Part shown: positions 9,260 through 18,121 of the stretch, piece after piece
Position numbering within the stretch: the stretch's first letter is position 1
How the letters are laid out: every line of letters starts with the position of its first letter
Source of the DNA: Planctomycetota bacterium
GTDB taxonomy: Bacteria > Planctomycetota > Planctomycetia > Pirellulales > Lacipirellulaceae
Assembly (NCBI GenBank): GCA_029781135.1
Contig: JAKOXH010000043.1
Location: 186,001 to 250,000, forward strand
Direction: 5' to 3'
DNA length: 64,000 nt
Notes under the pieces: model-generated
Seen by the model: only the letters and a program-made list of their open reading frames with translations
The model's database searches: none
What the model was told of the DNA's origin: nothing
Made by a program: the position numbers and the translations under genes

Positions 9260-10180
9260 CTACTGCAGCACTTCTTCGAGCACGTTACTCAGTTGCTTCC
9301 AGCGGCGATTCACGTCATCCTTGCTGCCATAGTTAAATTTCTTCACGTTGTTATCTTCACGCGTGTAATGAAACGCGGTGATTTCCTTGCCGCGTGCCAA
9401 CACCGCGGCATACACATTGGCAACGTGCCGTTCGTTGTCGTCGTCGTACACAATCGCATCAATGTCCTCTTGGGCATCGTGCAGAATGGTCAGCAGCATC
9501 GCGCCCTTGTGCTGACCGGCCGTCATTAGAATACCATCCTCGTAGCTGATGGGTCGGGGCGAATTGAGATGGTAGAGCTTTAGCTCGCCGGCCGTCAGCC
9601 CGTCGGCTTCTGGCTTGTTCGGGTCATAGGGCAAGTATTCGCCACAGGGGATGTTGTGAACCGGCAACGCCGATTTCGCGAAGTCATAGTGGTTCAGCTT
9701 GAACTCGCGTTCCGTTGCCGCGCGATACTCGGGTCCGCGCGAGGTCAGCACGAGCGTGCGGATGCCGAGCTGCTGTAGGCGGCGCACCAGCCCGGGCAAA
9801 TTCGGTTGCGGCGGATGCATGTGCGAAATGTTGTAGAGCAGGCCCTGGGCTTCGAGCAGGCCCGCAAAAGAATCGGCTACGCGGAACTTCGATTTCGGTT
9901 CGTTTTCGATCAAGTAGCGTTGCCACTCGAACCATTGATCGCTGCCCAGCGGCGTGTTCATCGCCAGCAGCGTGTTGTCGATATCAAGCACCACCAGGAT
10001 GCGCGCGGGATCGAACTTATGCGCGTACTGCACGACGGCCGCACCAACCTCGGCGAAATCGTCCGTATCGCTGAGGCCGCCGGCCGCACTGGGCGATACT
10101 TGGACGAGGCCAGCGACCAATAGAACAGATATCCACCCATACAGGGTGGATTTGGGGCAGCGGGATGGTACTGCGAACAT
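9260..10180 (-). CDS. DUF2608-like secreted HAD-family phosphatase
   Basis: The 306-residue protein has an N-terminal signal peptide (ISVLLVAGLVQVSPSAAGG). HAD motifs are visible: motif I LDIDNTLL near residue 66, motif II TSRGPE near 147, a Lys in AGQHKGAM as motif III, and the acidic motif IV YDDDNE. The family resembles DUF2608 outer-membrane or periplasmic acid-phosphatase-like proteins, so a periplasmic phosphatase is likely; the substrate is unknown. It is convergent with nadE and divergent from the cytosine deaminase gene. Confidence 0.8.
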   Translation of the reverse strand: MFAVPSRCPKSTLYGWISVLLVAGLVQVSPSAAGGLSDTDDFAEVGAAVVQYAHKFDPARILVVLDIDNTLLAMNTPLGSDQWFEWQRYLIENEPKSKFRVADSFAGLLEAQGLLYNISHMHPPQPNLPGLVRRLQQLGIRTLVLTSRGPEYRAATEREFKLNHYDFAKSALPVHNIPCGEYLPYDPNKPEADGLTAGELKLYHLNSPRPISYEDGILMTAGQHKGAMLLTILHDAQEDIDAIVYDDDNERHVANVYAAVLARGKEITAFHYTREDNNVKKFNYGSKDDVNRRWKQLSNVLEEVLQ

Positions 10181-10353
10181 GGATGTCGTTCGGGGTTAGG
10201 AAGCCTAGCGAAAATGTGTTATACCGCTCTAGGATAATTGCTTGGCCGCCAATTGGCCACCGACGATGCCGGCACGCATCATCCGAGCTTGAACAGTCAT
10301 CCAACTGTTCCGTACATAACGCTTTTTCCACGTTATATAGGTTATTTGCCGCG

Positions 10354-10818
10354 ATGGACGCATTCATGAAACTGGCGTTCGAGGAGGCCCGGCAAGGGCT
10401 TGCCGAGGGGGGCATTCCCATCGGCTCCGTGCTCGTCATCGAGGGGCAAGTCGTTGGCCGGGGCCACAATCGCCGTGTACAGAACGGCAGCGCGATTTTG
10501 CACGCCGAGATGGATTGCCTGGAAAACGCGGGCCGGCTGCGACCGGCCGATTACCGCCGCGCCGTGCTGTACTCCACGCTCTCGCCCTGCGATATGTGTA
10601 GCGGCACGGCCTTGCTGTATCGCATTCCGCGAATTGTCATCGGCGAGAACCGCACGTTCCGCGGTCCGGAAGATTACGTGCGCTCACGCGGCGTGAAGTT
10701 GGAAATTCTCGATGACGCGGAGTGCATTCGACTCATGCGCGAATTCATCGCCGCCAGGCCGGAATTGTGGAATGAAGATATTGGTGAAGTGCAGTGCGTA
10801 GGTCAGGCTTCAGCCTGA
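10354..10818 (+). CDS. Cytosine deaminase-like nucleoside deaminase (fungal FCY1 type)
   Basis: The ATG at 10354 gives 154 residues with the complete CDA fold. The zinc site is H50-A-E52 (LHAEMD) and C79/C82 (SPCDMCSG). The block TLSPCDMC, the segment IPRIVIGENRTF and the C-terminal ARPELWNEDIGE closely match fungal cytosine deaminase (yeast Fcy1) rather than TadA, so the predicted reaction is cytosine to uracil in pyrimidine salvage. Longer upstream ORF sequence has no family similarity. The last residues (VGQASA) and the TGA stop are encoded by a family A palindrome, so the C-terminal tail is repeat-derived. Confidence 0.85.
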   Translation: MDAFMKLAFEEARQGLAEGGIPIGSVLVIEGQVVGRGHNRRVQNGSAILHAEMDCLENAGRLRPADYRRAVLYSTLSPCDMCSGTALLYRIPRIVIGENRTFRGPEDYVRSRGVKLEILDDAECIRLMREFIAARPELWNEDIGEVQCVGQASA

Positions 10819-10819
10819 C
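10802..10819. repeat. Family A palindrome encoding the deaminase C-terminus and stop
   Basis: GTCAGGCTTCAGCCTGAC is read in frame as part of the last codons, and its TGA (10816-10818) is the stop. Confidence 0.88.
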
Positions 10820-11012
10820 GCGAAATCGGGTGCCACTACTGGCTCTGCCAGTGCGTCTTCTGCCACACCCTTGCAGTACATCCTGCGACAGGCATTCGCC
10901 GATTAGCCGTCGGGAGAGTGCAAGTCAACGTAGTCACCGCGTGCATGGTGGACGGATCGTAGCTCGACTCGAGCACTGGTATAGCCAGTGGCGCGCAATT
11001 GAATGCTGAACT

Positions 11013-11030
11013 GTCAGGCTAAAGCCTGAC
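11013..11030. repeat. Family A palindrome next to the zinc-ribbon gene stop
   Basis: It is immediately followed, in the leftward sense, by the TAG at 11031-11033 that ends the zinc-ribbon gene. Together with the 10802 copy it brackets a ~200-base gap between convergent genes. Confidence 0.85.
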
Positions 11031-11501
11031 CTACAATCGGCACGGCGGCTCCCCCGTGCACACTCGTTTGTACCGCGTGATTCCCCCGCCGCGGCTCACG
11101 CGAACCTCAATCAGCGCTCCGCAATTGGGGCAATAGTCTGGCTCGATCACATCGAGTTGCCCGCGTTCCGTTTTTCCCTGGCAGGCAGTGCATCGTTTCG
11201 TGTCTGGAATTGCTTCCAATCGTTCCGGATCAATCGGCTCCCGACAAATTTCGCACAAGACGGCCGCCTGCCAGTCTTCAGCATCGGCATCCTCGGTAGC
11301 CTTCGCGTGCAGCCGCTTTTCCTTGCAGAGCGGGCAGGTCATTCGCGGGGCCGCTTCCACCAATAGCGCCGCGACGACTTCCTCATCGGGATCCGGTTCA
11401 CGCCGCAACATACCGACGATCCGCAAGCGGGCGACAGCATTATCGCGGCCACAGGTTGTTTGCCAGCCGCAGTTTCGGCACGTCAATTGATAAGAAAACA
11501 T
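11031..11501 (-). CDS. Multi-zinc-ribbon protein with DksA/TraR-like C4 finger
   Basis: The start is chosen at the internal ATG (MFSYQLTC...), giving 156 residues; a longer start at 11534 is possible. Cys pairs occur as CRNC, CPLC, CEIC, CTAC, CPNC and a terminal CTGEPPC. The segment CEICREPIDPERLEAIPDTKRC resembles the DksA/TraR C4 zinc finger in spacing, and the C-terminal CPNCG..RYKRVC resembles a second ribbon. This suggests a zinc-stabilised regulatory or nucleic-acid-binding protein, but the coiled coil of DksA is absent, so the function is open. Confidence 0.7.
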   Translation of the reverse strand: MFSYQLTCRNCGWQTTCGRDNAVARLRIVGMLRREPDPDEEVVAALLVEAAPRMTCPLCKEKRLHAKATEDADAEDWQAAVLCEICREPIDPERLEAIPDTKRCTACQGKTERGQLDVIEPDYCPNCGALIEVRVSRGGGITRYKRVCTGEPPCRL

Positions 11502-11586
11502 CAGCGGGAGCGCAAAAAAAGTGCGACCTGGCAACGACGATCCATGTCGTCGCCAAGCCGCATCTGATCAGATCTTCGACTATTTA

Positions 11587-11609
11587 GCCCCCGGTCAATG
11601 ACCGGGGGC
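11587..11609. repeat. GCCCCCGGT/ACCGGGGGC palindrome
   Basis: Perfect 9-base arms lie in the short gap between two leftward genes, 21 bases downstream of the amidotransferase-like gene's stop. It could act as a transcript end or stabiliser. Confidence 0.65.
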
Positions 11610-11629
11610 GAAATGAAATTCGGCTAAAA

Positions 11630-12373
11630 CTACGCGACCATGAGCATCTGGTCGGACGTACTCTTCACGGCTTCCACGAATTCCTCAAACACGCGCAGGT
11701 CGAGGGCCGAGGCCGTATCGGCCTCGGGGTGGAATTGGGTGCCAATGGCGAACCAATCGGGGATGCGGCTCTCAATCGCTTCCACGATACCATCGGGGCA
11801 GCGGGCCGTCACTTCGAATCCCTCAGCCACTTCATCGATGGCCATGTGGTGCATGCTGTTCACGCGCAACTCGCCGTCGCCGTAGACGCGCTCCATGAGC
11901 GAGTTGGGCACGATTTCCAGCGTGTGCCGGTGGGCTGGGTCAAGCGGGTCGTGATGCGGCAGCGCCGTCGGCCGATCTTCGGGAATGTGCAACAGCAGGT
12001 TGCCGCCCATGGTCACGTTCAGGAGTTGCATACCGGCACCGATGCCGAATACGGGCATCCGACGTTCCGCAACGATTCGCATCAGGCGGCGATCAAACGA
12101 TTCGCGGCGCTGGGTGAGCAAGCGAATCGTGGGATGGAGCATCCAGCCATCGCGGCGCGGGTCGAGATCGGCGCCCCCCACCAGCACCAAGCCATTCAAG
12201 TGATCGAGCAGCTGCTCGAGATCCCCATCCTGTTCCATCGGCGGAATGATCAGCGGAATGGCGCCAACTTTGCTGATCGCATCGTAGTAGCCCGAGGCCA
12301 CATACGAGAAACTCGGCCGCTCTCCCGTGGCATTGGCAAAATCAGCGTTGATACCAATGATCGGCTTCGTCAT
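11630..12373 (-). CDS. Peptidase C26/PuuD-like class-I amidotransferase fold, nucleophile absent
   Basis: The 247-residue protein matches gamma-glutamyl-GABA hydrolase-type glutamine amidotransferases (GINADF near the start, LVLVGGADLDP at 63-72, QFHPEAD at 213-219). The nucleophile elbow, normally GICRGMQ, reads GIGAGMQ at 110-116, so the catalytic Cys is Gly112 and the Arg is Ala113; the other two triad residues, H215 and E217, remain. The protein therefore cannot use the classical Cys mechanism. It may be a structural or regulatory pseudoenzyme or act on a different chemistry. It stands alone on the minus strand. Confidence 0.8.
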   Translation of the reverse strand: MTKPIIGINADFANATGERPSFSYVASGYYDAISKVGAIPLIIPPMEQDGDLEQLLDHLNGLVLVGGADLDPRRDGWMLHPTIRLLTQRRESFDRRLMRIVAERRMPVFGIGAGMQLLNVTMGGNLLLHIPEDRPTALPHHDPLDPAHRHTLEIVPNSLMERVYGDGELRVNSMHHMAIDEVAEGFEVTARCPDGIVEAIESRIPDWFAIGTQFHPEADTASALDLRVFEEFVEAVKSTSDQMLMVA

Positions 12374-12883
12374 ACCTGCACTCCCTTGTTGGGCGTCGTC
12401 CAGACGCGTCCCTTTTGGGTTCTTCTGCGAATGGCAGCGGTTGCGTTTGCCGATCTTCTTGGGCCGTGCTTCCCCGCTAGAGCTGGCGTGAGGAAGAGCA
12501 CGACTGAAAATCGGTTTCGCAGGCAGGTTTCATGCTGGCGTGGACAAAACATGACGAAGATCGCTCCCCGCCGATGCCCGGATGCTAGCACGAGAGTTGC
12601 CCCATTTGCCGTCGTCGCGAACCGGCGATCATGCCGGCGGTCGAAACTTAAGTTCTAAGCCCGACGCGAAGAACTCCCTTTCTTAATTGGCCGTGTCATG
12701 CGGCAGCATTAGGGAATGCAAGTAGGGCGTAAGATTAAGGTTTGATGAGGCCATTTTCAAGTCCCCATGTATTTTGGGGTCAGGCCCTGCTCTGCTAGCA
12801 CAACATCCTGTGGTCGAGTTATGTCATCAGTGGTTTTTGCGGGAGGTCCTGCGCCCCTCCGCACCGCACGAACTAGCCGTCGA
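12374..12883. other. 510-base gap without a convincing gene
   Basis: The stretch upstream of the amidotransferase-like gene and downstream of the CPBP protease gene has no ORF with recognisable composition; short ORFs here lack RBSs and family motifs. No perfect long palindrome was seen. The region next to 12373 presumably holds the promoter of the leftward amidotransferase-like gene. Confidence 0.5.
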
Positions 12884-13615
12884 TCAGCCGGTTGCCAAGC
12901 CGCGACGAACGAGTTCGTAACCGATTCCAAAAAATAACCCCGCATCAATGAGAAAATGGCTCGGCCACGTGTCGAACATCGAGTCACTCCGCCCGTACAA
13001 CCAGGCCCAAAAGAATCCGCCGATCGCCACTCCGGCCGATAAGGCCACAATTAACCACTGCTCGCCTGGGAAAAACACGCCGAGCACCACAATGTGATGC
13101 AACGTAAACGCCAAGCCGGAACCGATGATCGCCGGCCACGCCGCAACAAGCTGCCGTAATTGGCGAAAGACAAACCAGCGCCAATAGTATTCCTCCAACA
13201 GCGAGTGAAAGATCGAATAGAACCCCGCCAGCACAAAATACTTGCCGGCGGTGTTGATTCCGAATGACTTGATCTTGCCGTTCACCAACTCACCGGCCGA
13301 CGAAAAGATCGACGTATCGCGGAGCACGAGGTGAAACACTGCCACACCAGCCGCTGCCACGGCAATTCCAAAGGCCAAACCAAGCAGTTGCCCGCCGGCG
13401 GTTGGCCGAGCCGTATGCAATGCTTCACGCAAGGCAAAACAGGTCCAAATGGCCGGGAAAGAAAACTGAATGATCTTGGCGACGAGATAAACCGATTGCT
13501 GCACACCGGTCGAGTAGCGGCCGGCCAACACGAAGTACGCCCAAGTGACGAGCGTGGGGAAAAACGCAGCGAACACCACGCCCATCGTTCGCAACGCACG
13601 ACGGTTGTCTGCCAT
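12884..13615 (-). CDS. CPBP-family intramembrane metalloprotease
   Basis: The start is the ATG at 13615 (MADNRRALR), backed by GGAGG 7 bases upstream; the upstream ORF extension is Arg-rich and unlike protein. The 243-residue product has about seven hydrophobic segments. CPBP/Rce1 motifs are present: EEYYWRWFVFRQL (EExxxR motif), FTLHHIVVL (motif 2 His) and SHFLIDA (motif 3 His). Family members are membrane-embedded glutamic-type endopeptidases related to CAAX prenyl proteases; the substrate is unknown. Confidence 0.85.
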   Translation of the reverse strand: MADNRRALRTMGVVFAAFFPTLVTWAYFVLAGRYSTGVQQSVYLVAKIIQFSFPAIWTCFALREALHTARPTAGGQLLGLAFGIAVAAAGVAVFHLVLRDTSIFSSAGELVNGKIKSFGINTAGKYFVLAGFYSIFHSLLEEYYWRWFVFRQLRQLVAAWPAIIGSGLAFTLHHIVVLGVFFPGEQWLIVALSAGVAIGGFFWAWLYGRSDSMFDTWPSHFLIDAGLFFGIGYELVRRGLATG

Positions 13616-13622
13616 AGCTTGG

Positions 13623-13627
13623 CCTCC
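13623..13627 (-). promoter_or_regulatory. Ribosome binding site (GGAGG) for the CPBP protease gene
   Basis: GGAGG on the minus strand, 7 bases upstream of the ATG at 13615, decides between this start and the longer ORF start at 13753. Confidence 0.65.
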
Positions 13628-13867
13628 GTGTTCAGTGGCGATGCCGCCAAGTGTACCGCGACAACACGGCCAGCGGAATCGGTGTAAATCGCGTTTTCGC
13701 CAGCGTTTTTCCCTGATCGCACTCAGCCAATTTACGAAACGAGCGCCAGCCATTATTCTGAAATTCTTCTGAGGTTGACAGATTTACGCAGCGATTGGAC
13801 CCTCACCGGTTGAAATTGAGCGTATCCCCATCGATCAAAACTCCCTTTTTGATACACCGAATCGAAT

Positions 13868-14959
13868 ATGCACTTTCGCCGCGTTTGCCTCGAAGCCTTC
13901 GGCTACACGTTGCCAGACGAAGTCGTTTCGACGACCGAACTCGAACGTCGCCTTGCGCCACTCTACGGGCGTTTGCGGTTGCCTGAAGGTCGCTTGGAAT
14001 TGATGACCGGCATCCGCGAGCGACGATTCTTCCCCGCCGGCACGCGGCCCAGCGCCGTCAGCATCCAGTCGGCGCGAAAGGCCATCGAAGCCAGCGGGAT
14101 TGATTCTCGCTATTTCGGCGCTCTGATCCACGGTTCGGTCTGCCGCGATTTCTTGGAGCCGGCCACCGCCTGCCGCGTGCATCATGGCCTCGATCTGCCC
14201 AACGAGACCATGATTTACGACGTGTCAAACGCCTGCCTCGGCTTGCTCAACGGCATGGTGCAAGTAGCGAGCATGATCGAACTGGGGCAGATTCGCGCTG
14301 GCGTGGTCGTTGGTACCGAGTGTGGCCGCGAACTCGTCGAGAACACGATCGAACTGCTGAACAGCGATACGACGCTAACTCGCGACACCGTGAAAGACTA
14401 CATCGCGAGCCTAACGATCGGTTCCGCCAGCGTCGCCATCGTGCTGTGCGATGAAGAACTCAGCCGCACCGGCAATCGATTGACTACGGCGGTCGTACAT
14501 TGCGATACAACCCAACATGAGCTGTGCCAGAGCCAAGGGTTGCAAACGTTGATGCGTACCGACAGCGAAGAGCTCATGCGGCGTGGCATCGCCGCCGGCG
14601 TCAGTACATTCGAGCGCTTCCTGGCGGCGGCCGGCTGGGAACCCGACGATATCGACCGCACTTTCTGCCACCAGGTCGGAGTCGCGCACCGCAAACTCAT
14701 GTTTGAATCGCTCGGTCTGAACCCGCGAATTGATTTCGCGACCCTCGAAACACTCGGCAACACCGGCTCGGCCGCGTTGCCGATCACCATGGCCTTGGGC
14801 GTCGAGCAAGGCCGTTTGCACAAGAACGACCGCGTGGCGATGCTTGGCATCGGCTCGGGAATCAACTGCCTGATGCTCGCCGTCGAATGGCAAAAATCGC
14901 CCGTCAGCGCCAGCACGAGCGGACGCACAGCCGCCGCGACCAGTCTCTCGCGTGGCTGA
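13868..14959 (+). CDS. FabH/OleA-like thiolase-superfamily condensing enzyme
   Basis: This 363-residue ketoacyl synthase III-fold protein resembles OleA, the enzyme that head-to-head condenses two acyl-CoAs in long-chain olefin synthesis, more than FabH. OleA-like blocks are IHGSVCRDFLEPATAC (87-102), DVSNACLGLLNGM with the catalytic Cys (about residue 124), the catalytic His in FCHQVG, the Asn in LGNTGSAAL, and the C-terminal GIGSGINCLM. No oleB, oleC or oleD is adjacent in the window. It lies 2 kb from the FabI-FabZ-KS block and is divergent from that minus-strand block. FabH activity on a specialised substrate is the main alternative. Confidence 0.78.
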   Translation: MHFRRVCLEAFGYTLPDEVVSTTELERRLAPLYGRLRLPEGRLELMTGIRERRFFPAGTRPSAVSIQSARKAIEASGIDSRYFGALIHGSVCRDFLEPATACRVHHGLDLPNETMIYDVSNACLGLLNGMVQVASMIELGQIRAGVVVGTECGRELVENTIELLNSDTTLTRDTVKDYIASLTIGSASVAIVLCDEELSRTGNRLTTAVVHCDTTQHELCQSQGLQTLMRTDSEELMRRGIAAGVSTFERFLAAAGWEPDDIDRTFCHQVGVAHRKLMFESLGLNPRIDFATLETLGNTGSAALPITMALGVEQGRLHKNDRVAMLGIGSGINCLMLAVEWQKSPVSASTSGRTAAATSLSRG

Positions 14960-15068
14960 TTTATGTCTGACGAACCTGAATTCGCAGGAATTCAGATCCG
15001 TGGCAAATGGTGGCGATATAACTGCCCGTTTCACGAGGCGGCGAAGATAACCCACCCGCGACCGGCAA

Positions 15069-16688
15069 CTAGTGCCACATCAACACAATGATTAAGGCGC
15101 CAATGACCACAGCCGCCACGGTGCCTACCCCTGCCCAAAACACCCAGGACGGACCTTCGCTCGGCGGCACATAATTCGGCGGCCGCAGCGGATTGAATTG
15201 CGCTCTTTCGGCCACCTTGCGCTTGATGTGCTCAACTTCCGGATCGGTCAGTTCCTCTTCCAGCAACGACTTTGTCTTGCCCGAGCCCGACTTCATCGGC
15301 AACTTAACGCCGGTGGTTCCCACATCGCTCGACGTCGCCAAATCGCTCGTCGACGCCGCCTTGTCGCCAGCGCCCGACTTCTTGGTCGGCCGCCGGTTCG
15401 CGAACCCAAGCACGTCTTCCTCATCGAGCGGCGCCAGACCGATCTCTTCGTCTTGACCGCCGCCACTGCCCTTGTCGTCGAGCTTTTTCGTATCGCGATC
15501 CGAAACCGAAACCGTGCGGCTACTCCCCGAAGGCGCTTTCTTCGAGGAACCCGGTGGCACACCGAGCGAGAAACGAGTAAAGACGCCGCTGCCCACGCCG
15601 CTGCTTGCCGCGGAATCCCGTTCTTCAACCGTTCCACCACCAAGCGAACGCCCACGATCCGCCAGCCAACCCTTAAGCTGCTGCGCCACCTCGCCCGCCG
15701 ATTGGAATCGATCGGCCGGCTTCTTCGACATCATGATCTCGCAAATTTCCACGAGCGATGCCGGGGCATCGGGCCGCGCCTTGAAGATCGATTCCGGCCG
15801 CGCCGTTTGATGCTTCAACAGCCGTTCGGAAATTGATCCTTCTGGAAACGGCGGGTTGCCAGTCAGCAGGAAGTACAACGTGCAACCCAGGCTATAAATA
15901 TCCGACCGGCTGTCCGCCTCGTGGCTGTTGAGCGCTTGCTCGGGCGCCAGATAATCGGCCGTGCCCAGCACGTTTTCTTCATTGGCCATCGTCAGCGAAG
16001 CCTGGTCATCCTCATTCAGCTTGGCCAGCCCAAGGTCGAGCAACTTCACCGTGCCATGCTTATCCACCAGGCAGTTCGCCGGCTTGATATCGCGATGCAC
16101 AAGACCCATTTCATGGGCGTGCTGCAAACCGTTGGCGACTTGAGCGATGTAATCCGCGGCCGTGTCGTAATCGAGCGGCCCCTGCCCCACGATGATCTGG
16201 TGCAGATCCTGGCCGTCGACGTACTCCATTACGATGTAGTGCGTATCGCCTTCATTGTCGATATCGTACGCCCGCACAATGTTGGGGTCGTCGAGCTTGG
16301 CAACCGCCCGGGCTTCCAAGCGGAACCGCTCCAGATACGAAGAATCATTAACGCGGTGTCGCGGCAGCACTTTGATCGCCACCCGGCGTTTCATGAGCTC
16401 ATGCTCGGCCAGATACACGCTGCTCATGCCGCCTTTGCCGATTTGACCGAGCAGCTTATACTTGCCCAGCCTGAAGCCCTTGTGCTTGCCCGCAAGCAGC
16501 TTATCGGCTTGCCAACGCGTCACCAGGTTGTCGGCAATCAGCAAATCAGCGAGGCGATTTTGGTCCTCCAGGACCGCTTCGCCATGTTCGCGCGTAACCT
16601 TCTCCAGAAACGCCGTGAGCTTGGCCTCTTCAACGAGGTTGCTACGTCGTAACAGGTCGACCAGCTTGCTGGTGGTCACCTTAGTCAT
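15069..16688 (-). CDS. Membrane-anchored Ser/Thr protein kinase (Hanks type)
   Basis: The protein has 539 residues. An N-terminal helical region (1-75) typical of planctomycete kinases precedes the kinase domain (about 77-340): Gly loop GQIGKGGMSSVY, catalytic Lys K106 (VAIKVL), HRDIKPAN at 198-205, DLG instead of DFG at 218-220, and DYLAPEQ in the activation segment. A Ser/Gly/Lys-rich linker follows, and the protein ends in one transmembrane helix (WVFWAGVGTVAAVVIGALII region) placing the kinase in the cytoplasm. No PASTA, WD40 or TPR sensor is present. Targets are unknown. Confidence 0.93.
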   Translation of the reverse strand: MTKVTTSKLVDLLRRSNLVEEAKLTAFLEKVTREHGEAVLEDQNRLADLLIADNLVTRWQADKLLAGKHKGFRLGKYKLLGQIGKGGMSSVYLAEHELMKRRVAIKVLPRHRVNDSSYLERFRLEARAVAKLDDPNIVRAYDIDNEGDTHYIVMEYVDGQDLHQIIVGQGPLDYDTAADYIAQVANGLQHAHEMGLVHRDIKPANCLVDKHGTVKLLDLGLAKLNEDDQASLTMANEENVLGTADYLAPEQALNSHEADSRSDIYSLGCTLYFLLTGNPPFPEGSISERLLKHQTARPESIFKARPDAPASLVEICEIMMSKKPADRFQSAGEVAQQLKGWLADRGRSLGGGTVEERDSAASSGVGSGVFTRFSLGVPPGSSKKAPSGSSRTVSVSDRDTKKLDDKGSGGGQDEEIGLAPLDEEDVLGFANRRPTKKSGAGDKAASTSDLATSSDVGTTGVKLPMKSGSGKTKSLLEEELTDPEVEHIKRKVAERAQFNPLRPPNYVPPSEGPSWVFWAGVGTVAAVVIGALIIVLMWH

Positions 16689-17120
16689 CGCGCTTCAAGT
16701 TCTGTCAAAATAGAGCAGTGGTTCCACGGCAGTGCTCATCCGCCATGGCGCGGCCATGCCCCATATCGCGCCGGTGCCTCCGAAACGCGACAAGAAGAGT
16801 GGTCGCCTACAAATCTCTGTTCCGTTTGGATCCATCCAAAACCAACTGATCCACGAATGTGGCAAATCGATTATCGAAAAAGCAAAACTAGTGCCATTCC
16901 CCCCCAACTTGCCTCGCAGCCGGCACTAGCGGACCGTTCTGGCCCTAACTATACGATACCATGACCGATAGCATGCGACCAGCGTTTGGCCGCGAATTTT
17001 GCTATTTCCCCGACACTTCTGGAACCGCCCGGGGTTGCCTGGGCTCGAACCGGGGGTGACTGGGGTCGAGCCAAAGGTGAGCCCCGGGAAATCCGCACAA
17101 ATCGGACCGTTTCCCCAGCA
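16689..17120. other. 432-base gap with a GGGGTCGAGC-type repeat
   Basis: The region between two leftward genes, kinase and fabI, contains no supported ORF. Near 17033-17094 there is CCCGGGGTTGCC..GGGGTCGAGCC..GGTGAGCCCCGGG, a mirror-like repeat sharing its core with 4395-4425 and 37110-37137. The remainder should carry the kinase promoter and the end of the fabI transcript. Confidence 0.5.
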
Positions 17121-17930
17121 CTATTCGTGGCTCAGGGCCGCTCTTATCAGGGCCGCATCGAAGTAATTCGTGCTCATTCCAGCATCCACGATGATCCGCT
17201 GGGCGTTGATCGCACTGGAGCGTGGACTAAGCAAAAACGCCGCCACGTTGGCCACTTCTTCCGTTTGGACGGCCTTCTTTCGCAGCGTGGCCTGCTCGGC
17301 ATACAGATAGGAATCGACGTAACCCGGGATCCCGGCCGACGCCGATGTTTTTAGTAGCCCCGGGGCCACCGCGTTGAACCGCACCTGCGAAAACCGGCTG
17401 AATGACTTCGCCAGAAAGGCCAGCGACGAATCCAACGCCGCCTTGATCGGGGCCATGTAACCGTAGTTTTCGCTCGCCATCGTCGTCGTCGAAATCGAAA
17501 TGGTGACGACGGAGGCCTCCTTGGCCAACAAATTCTTCAGCGCATTTGAGACCGCCACGAGCGAAAAGCACGAAATATCGAACGCCCGCAGGAAATCGCG
17601 TTTGGCCGTCTCGTGGAACGGCCGCGGCTCGCCGGCGTAATCGGCAAATGCAATGGAGTGCAGAAAGCCATCGAGCCGGTCATAACGGGCAGCAACGTCG
17701 CAAGCAAGTTGGCCGATTTGCTCCTCATGCTCGACATCACACACAAACACGGCCGCATCGCCCACGAGTTTTTGCACCTGCTCGCGACGAGCCTCGTTCC
17801 GCACCGCATACACGACCTCCGCCCCAGCGTCCGCCAACACCCGCGCAACATGCCAAGCCACGCTCTTGCGATTGGCAACGCCCATCACCAGGATACGTTT
17901 GCCGGCGAGTTGGAGGAAGTCGGAGGGCAT
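17121..17930 (-). CDS. fabI: Enoyl-[acyl-carrier-protein] reductase
   Basis: The ATG at 17930 gives 269 residues; a TTG 15 bases upstream is an alternative. This short-chain dehydrogenase fold has the FabI-type nucleotide segment [14 protein letters not shown] (13-26), DVEHEEQ, the segment [11 protein letters not shown] (86-96) and the catalytic Y156-x6-K163 (YGYMAPIK). The predicted role is NAD(P)H reduction of trans-2-enoyl-ACP. With the minus-strand fabZ, ACP and ketosynthase genes nearby it completes most of an elongation cycle, although no ketoreductase (FabG) is present. It could be the cell's only FabI or one specialised for this cluster. Confidence 0.9.
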   Translation of the reverse strand: MPSDFLQLAGKRILVMGVANRKSVAWHVARVLADAGAEVVYAVRNEARREQVQKLVGDAAVFVCDVEHEEQIGQLACDVAARYDRLDGFLHSIAFADYAGEPRPFHETAKRDFLRAFDISCFSLVAVSNALKNLLAKEASVVTISISTTTMASENYGYMAPIKAALDSSLAFLAKSFSRFSQVRFNAVAPGLLKTSASAGIPGYVDSYLYAEQATLRKKAVQTEEVANVAAFLLSPRSSAINAQRIIVDAGMSTNYFDAALIRAALSHE

Positions 17931-17993
17931 GGTGGGGCGTGACAAGGGGTTCTATCGGCGATGTGGCGTCATCGTATTGTTGGGCAAGAGTGG

Positions 17994-18082
17994 GAGAAGG
18001 GGAGACAAGGAGAGGGGGAGATCTGATGATAAGCTTGTCACTGAATCTCCCCTTCTCCTTGTCTCCTTGTCTCCCCCTCTTC
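17994..18082. repeat. GGAGACAAGG..CCTTGTCTCC inverted repeat
   Basis: Long imperfect arms (about 17994-18022 and 18047-18082) surround a short centre in the fabI-fabZ gap. This sequence-specific repeat family does not match families A-C. Confidence 0.7.
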
Positions 18083-18121
18083 TGTTTCAGTTAATTCCGA
18101 TGTTTCCTCCGCAAGCGGCAA

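Noticed and set aside
10165..10353. N-terminal extension of the cytosine deaminase ORF
   Set aside because: The extension has no similarity to the family; the internal ATG gives normal length and fold.
12370..12591. Minus-strand ORF near the amidotransferase-like gene
   Set aside because: Contains no domain, no RBS, and composition resembles non-coding DNA.
15921..16652. Plus-strand ORF of 243 aa opposite the kinase
   Set aside because: Antisense shadow of the kinase domain; no independent signals.
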